In this document: positions 59,268 through 64,000 of the stretch, in pieces
Layout of the letters: each line of letters starts with the position of its first letter
Numbering within the stretch: position 1 is the first letter of the stretch
Origin: Populus alba
Lineage: Eukaryota; Streptophyta; Magnoliopsida; Malpighiales; Salicaceae
Assembly: GCF_005239225.2 (NCBI RefSeq)
Contig: NC_133292.1
Coordinates: 8,528,985-8,592,984 of the forward strand
Length of the DNA stretch: 64,000 bases
Reading direction: 5' to 3'
Made by a program: the position numbers and the translations under genes
Notes under the pieces: generated by a model
Seen by the model: only the letters and a program-made list of their open reading frames with translations
Told to the model about the DNA's origin: nothing
Databases searched by the model: none

Positions 59268-59500
59268 TGCTTAAGAGCTACTATGTTCTCTCAGCAATAT
59301 ATATACGAGAATTTGTTACAAGATATTATCGTTAATTACAAGTGTTTTGATACAAAAGGGAAGCTAATGATAAATAGGAATCAGAGTTCTAATACAATTG
59401 CACTAGGATTCAATGTCTTTCGACAGCCTCTGCATGCTGAGGTTTATCCTTATCATGCAGAGGTTTATCTTTATCATTAACATAAGCTTTATCCTTATCA
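59268..59500 (-). repeat. 5' LTR of the copia remnant (233 bp)
   Basis: Same length and ends as 58422-58654 with scattered substitutions and a shorter AT tract. Its 3' edge (plus 59268) abuts pol sequence directly, with no primer-binding site. Confidence 0.83.
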
Positions 59501-59696
59501 CACTATTTAGATATCGACTAATGAACTTCCTGCCCAGCAACTGAAAAAATTGTTACAAGCAACCATGCACGCCTTCTATTAACAATGCTCGAGCAACTTC
59601 AATGTAGAAAATCCTCGGGCAAATTAAAACTGTGCACAAAAGCAGCTGAACAAACAAACTCATATGCATGATCATCTAACACTAAAAATGGTACGT

Positions 59697-60253
59697 GCAG
59701 ACTTTATGGTATCAAGGAGAGAGGGGCACGTCGCATATTCATGATGCTGAGGTTTACCAGAGGAACATGGAGAAGCTTATTGAGGATGTTAGAGAGTTCT
59801 GGGTCTACCTTCACTTCCAATTACTATAGTAAGTACTGGTTTATTACATTATTAACTTTACATCATGTCTTGTTAAGGGGTTTCGGTAATTAGAGTTTTG
59901 ATGATCTGTGTATTCTGATTAAATTGGAGGTAGCAATTATATCAGGAGATGGTAAGTGCGTGGAAAAGGTGAGAGAAGCACGACCATGGATTAATCTACC
60001 AAATGTGGTAAGCGTTGATGCCAAGGGATTGCATCTTAAAGAGGATCATCTTCAATTAACAGCTGAAAGTCAGGTTAAGCTGTGCTACATATTGGCAGAT
60101 GCTTACCTCAAGGATTCTGCATCTTCTCTGCTTGCTTTGCTTAAAATAAAGGGAATTGATTGCCCAGTGTTTGACTCGAGTGGATTCTGTACTGTACTGT
60201 TGATTTCTTTGTTGTTTTTACCCCTTTTGTTTTTGCTAATTGCCGGATTCTGA
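59697..60253 (+). pseudogene. Truncated, damaged tandem copy of the carbohydrate esterase
   Basis: Only the end of exon 1 (about 59697-59828) and exon 2 (59930-60253) remain, with a 101-bp intron like the 105-bp intron of the intact gene. The 5' three quarters, including the GQSNM nucleophile block, are gone. In exon 1 the WFQGESD motif has become WYQGERG, and a 1-base deletion after LIEDVRE breaks the frame. Exon 2 is open and aligns well (KVREAR, INLPNVVSVDAKGL, KEDHLQLTAESQVKL). The normal stop is lost and the frame runs about 40 codons into former 3' UTR, making a hydrophobic tail. It could still be transcribed but cannot make an active esterase. Confidence 0.88.
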
Positions 60254-63200
60254 TGGAGCAATTTTTATTGGAACTAAATGGATATTGATTGCTTAATCCT
60301 GTTATGTTAACTGGATATTTTAATTTCGAAGTGCTTGAGTGTCTAATTCCATTAGTTATAATTCTATTTTCTTTTGATGATCAGAGCTAGTGTGGGGATG
60401 CTTTGAGTAGGCTCTCCCCCGGTTTGGTTAGCGTCCAGCGACTCTGGGTTTATATATCTGGTTTTAAAATGGGTGATTCAGGGGTATACCTGCGTTACCA
60501 CCTTGCTTGCGAACCTAGGTGCCATGATTAAGCTGTGCAGCTACTATCCATTGTTTTTATGAGGGATCATCATAAAGAATCAAATTCAGGGTAATAACCT
60601 AGTATACTTGATTTTTGTTTTTGTTAATGTCAAACTCAAATAATATGTTTCACTTTATTTTAGATTTAATATTTTTAAATTCAGCTACACATTAAATCTA
60701 AATATATTTAAGTTTGATAAAATATAAAACCTAATATTCTTGGATTCAGCTGTGCACTAAACTCCCATCCCCCGTAGGTTAGGAATCATTCCAGGTTCAA
60801 ATGCATATGAAAATGACAATTGTTATAGATCTTATGTTGGGTCACGAGACTATTGTTTGTTTATTTTTATGACTTTTAACATAGAGTATTAATAGTAAAA
60901 AATAATCATCTTTCTATATATCTGAGTGTATAATGTTTATCAATGATCTACTATGTTTTAATTAATATTAATATTGTATATAAGAAATATTTATCTCTTG
61001 TATTTATTAATTATTAATGTTGTAGAGATATTTATCACTCGTTAATGGTAACAATAAGAAATGACATTTCAACCCTCTCGATATAAACAGCATGATAAAG
61101 TTCAAAAATTATATATGTCTTCTGAACCACCTATGTAATAAGTTAATATTTTTTTGCTCTTTAAATATTCATACTTTTATTCCCAAAACATTTATCATAC
61201 ATGAACAAATATTTTTGTTCTTGAAATTTAAAATTCATTCTCTTCTTTATTACAATTTCTTATGAAGAATTATTGATTTTATCATTGAAGTGTTCTTAAA
61301 TCTCATCAAAAAAAAAATTATTTTATAGGTATTAAATCTTTTATCATCACCTATCAATTTCATGAATTTTAAATAAATGGATATTAACAAGAACATGTGA
61401 TTATTCATCGTTCAAATAGTAGAAAACCCCTCACTGTTGAGTAAATTGAATTTTCAAACGTCACCTCTTTCCTTTTGCAATTACATGCACCCCTCCTCGT
61501 AATTTGTATCGTAAGTTCAACCGGTTTCAAAAAATAATGAGTTTTTATGGCAGATCATGTTATAATAACTTGAATATTAAGTAAAGCAAAAAGATCTCTA
61601 TCTCACACATTAAAAAGTAAAGAATTTTGTTGAACTTTAATTACACCCCTTGTTGTAATTTGAATTGTAAGTTGAACTGGTTTATACTCCACCAAAAAAA
61701 ATTGAGTTTTCATGGCAGATCTTGTTATAATAGCTAGAATATTAGGTAAACAAAGAGTTTTTTATTTTACATTGAAAAAAATAATTTGTTGTACTTTATA
61801 AAATGAGAGACACTGAATTAATAGTTTTGGATGTTAGAAAGAAGATTTAAAAGGAATATTTAATTTAATTAATTAATTTTTGTAACTAATTCATTAATTA
61901 TATATAATACATCTTGCAAAGTTACTCTTTTAATTTGAAAATTTTTTATTTTTGAATTCTACATACATATTTGTTTGTAAAGGTGTGCTTTTAAATTTCT
62001 ACAAACACATTATTTTGGAAGAATATTATTTTATTTATTGACAAAAATCAACTAGAAAACAATTTTTTTTTTCTTTTTATTTTTTCTCTGCAAAATCTGT
62101 ACAAAATCTACGAATACATTTATTAAAAACAAAATAAAATTTTAAAAGAAATTTTTAAAAGTTATTGTCGATAAATTTTAAGACTTTATTATATCTCGAA
62201 GATTAATTCTTTACTCGTTCGACAAATAAAATAAATAAAATTAATAACTTAAAAGATAATAATTTTTCATGTCTCGACGCCTTGTTGCCATACAGACTGG
62301 CCTAACAGATCATACCAAAATCCCCAATCCCCAATCCAGGTTCCATTATTGGCTATATACCTGTGTGCTCGTCTCTGATTCTTCATTGGATATGGGCCCA
62401 CGCCTAAATTTGTCGATTCAAGACCATAGTTTTTAAAAAGAGGGTTTCAAGTTTTAATCAACTAATTTTTATCTTTTAAAAAATTCCAAATAATATCATT
62501 TTAGTAGAAAAACAAATTACAACAAGGTTTTAATTAGGTTTTATCAGGTCAATCGCGTCTCCAGATCAACCTGCCAAATGGACCGAGTCATACTGGGTCG
62601 TGATTTTTCTTATTTTTTTTTAATCCGATCTGATTCCAATTCTAAGCTAACTTGTTGGGTTGGGTTTCAAAACTATATTCAAAACTGTCTCCCCACCTGG
62701 GAAGGTCATGGATTTTTGCTCCTACGCCATGCATTGTTTTTAAAACCTATTCAAGTATGGGTCATGTATTGTATAACCCAGTCCGGTTTCGGGCACCTGG
62801 CAAGTATGGAAGAGGAGGTCGTTTTTTCTTCTTCTTCTATGGCTTGTGATATATTTATTTATAAGATGAATGATTGAGGTTTTATTTGATGTGATTTTTT
62901 AAAACTGATTTAAGTTGTTTTTAAGATTTTAATTCAAAGAATAGTCATGAGTATGTTTGTTAGAGATAACTTTTAACTTAAATTATAAGTTTATTGTAAA
63001 ATTGAGTGAAATTTTTGATTTAATAAAAAATAAATAAATAAACAAATTTTAACATGTAGACTATAGATTATATTATATTACTTTTATAAAAAAAATATTT
63101 TGAGTTATTTTTATTAAAAATATTCTTAACTTGAAATTATTTCAACTCATTTTTTTCATAAGTTATTTGTGGAAAATAATTTTTAAATTATGATTAAAAA

Positions 63201-64000
63201 TTAAAAATTATAGATCAAAAATCATGTTAAATGAACTTGAAATAACCAGACCAGGAGCCTTTCTCGAAAGTCACTCACTATAGATCGTGAAATAATTGAG
63301 AGCACTTGATTATGCGATTTAACATTACCCTAAAATTTATATAAATAAACACAATAATTGCACGTTATTTTTTATATATTTAAAATCATTGGGTATTATT
63401 GGGTCTTATCCTGTGTTATATATAGATTCCAACACTTATAAATTTTAACTAATTATGAACCGCCAGCTGTGAAATGTTCTTCTATTCTTCTCATTTTTTA
63501 AAAATATAAATATACAATAAAATATAATAATTTGATGTAAAAAAAAAAACGATATTTTTTTTTCCAGTCATTGTCTTTTTTCTTTAAAAAATTCTTACAT
63601 TCACTTACGTCTTTTTTCTAGCCTTTGCAGAGCTAGAAGTCAAAACAAATCAAGGGTGCCATTGTTTGTTGAAAAGTATTGCTGATAAATTATTTTATTT
63701 TTATTTTTTTATGTTTATTTATTATTAGAAAAGTTGGTTAAAAAAATATATTTTTCAATTAAAAAAAATTGGCTTGATTTTCAATAAAGTGTTTCAATTT
63801 ATTTTAAGCGAAAAACACTTTCTAGAAGCTGTGAAAAAATTAAAAATATCATATTATTTGCTGGTTATATCAAATTTGATCCTCAAACTTTTGATTGCTA
63901 TATTTATTTTGTTTTGAATATTTATTTTTCAATGTTATCCCTTAAAATTTATTTTTTATATTAACTTTGATCTTTATTTTTATAATTATTATTTATTTTT
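60254..64000. other. AT-rich intergenic sequence to the window end
   Basis: No gene is supported. A repeat with GGGTC-type wording lies near 62525-62800 and resembles 45945-46450. Two similar segments at about 61490-61570 and 61640-61760 share 'cccct...gtaatttg(t)a(t)tcgtaagtt(c/g)aac(c/t)ggttt' and '(g)agttttcatggcagatc(a/t)tgttataat', a diverged local duplication about 150 bp apart. Confidence 0.5.
61485..61760 (+). repeat. Diverged local direct duplication, period ~155 bp
   Basis: The blocks gtaatttg...gtaagtt.aac.ggttt, gagtttt.atggcagatc.tgttataata and gaatatta.gtaaa appear in the same order at about 61498-61583 and 61654-61748. Confidence 0.7.

Larger units (their letters stand above)
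58422..59500 (-). mobile_element. Internally deleted Ty1/copia LTR retrotransposon
   Basis: Two 233-bp direct repeats flank only about 613 bp of the pol 3' end. On the minus strand the order is 5' LTR (59500-59268), pol sequence starting abruptly inside the reverse-transcriptase/RNase H linker, RNase H, polypurine tract, 3' LTR (58654-58422). The primer-binding site, gag, protease, integrase and most of reverse transcriptase are missing. Flanking 5-bp target duplications are not evident (gcaaa versus cacta), which suggests rearrangement after insertion. It lies between the esterase gene and its broken copy. Confidence 0.83.

Noticed and set aside
62578..62877. 99-codon plus-strand frame
   Set aside because: Falls in a dispersed repeat with GGGTC-type wording, and the product has no known motif.

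Overview
The window is plant nuclear DNA, almost certainly poplar or aspen (Populus, Salicaceae). The evidence is AT-rich sequence with GT-AG introns of about 70-1300 bp, plant-only gene families, and a predicted protein at 28070-29956 that matches, from memory, the aspen sinapyl alcohol dehydrogenase (SAD) almost residue for residue. There are no bacterial operons, CRISPR arrays, rRNA genes or tRNA genes. I rebuilt gene models by hand from splice sites and reading phase, and every multi-exon model closes in frame.

Layout. 1-5 kb: intergenic, with a purine-rich possible transcript leader and a 5'-truncated LINE with target-site duplications. 5.1-6.6 kb (-): intronless UGT84-type glucosyltransferase. 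10.4 kb (-) and 16.05 kb (+): two small secreted peptide precursors of the PIP/PIPL (SGPSxGxGH) family, each with two peptide motifs. 17.5-21.1 kb (+): ten-exon RluA-type organellar RNA pseudouridine synthase. 22.7-22.9 kb (-): tRNA-derived SINE. 28.1-30.0 kb (+): five-exon SAD/CAD-like alcohol dehydrogenase. 32.7-37.0 kb (-): ten-exon UNC-50 family Golgi protein with a GC-AG intron. 39.0-39.8 kb (-): R2R3-MYB of subgroup 22. 40.9-41.35 kb: decayed ~76-bp minisatellite. 47.0-48.3 kb (+): five-exon reticulon-like ER protein. 50.7-53.9 kb (-): four-exon TIC21/PIC1 chloroplast inner-envelope protein. 56.4-57.2 kb (+): two-exon SASA-type carbohydrate esterase. 58.4-59.5 kb (-): shrunken Ty1/copia element with both LTRs. 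59.7-60.25 kb (+): pseudogene copy of the esterase.

The genes do not form a pathway cluster. UGT84 and SAD both belong to phenylpropanoid chemistry, but they lie 22 kb apart and their proximity is probably chance. The PIP pair and the esterase pair are local duplications. Between genes the sequence is mostly AT-rich mobile-element debris, including at least eight copies of one ~200-bp AT-rich dispersed repeat.

The points most worth a second look are the dual-motif PIP pair, the esterase pseudogene whose lost stop turns its former 3' UTR into a hydrophobic tail, the mini-copia element between the esterase copies, the GC-AG intron and 26-nt exon of UNC50, and a 16-nt string at 50363-50378 that resembles a cDNA-subtraction adaptor. 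I found no convincing new multi-gene system.
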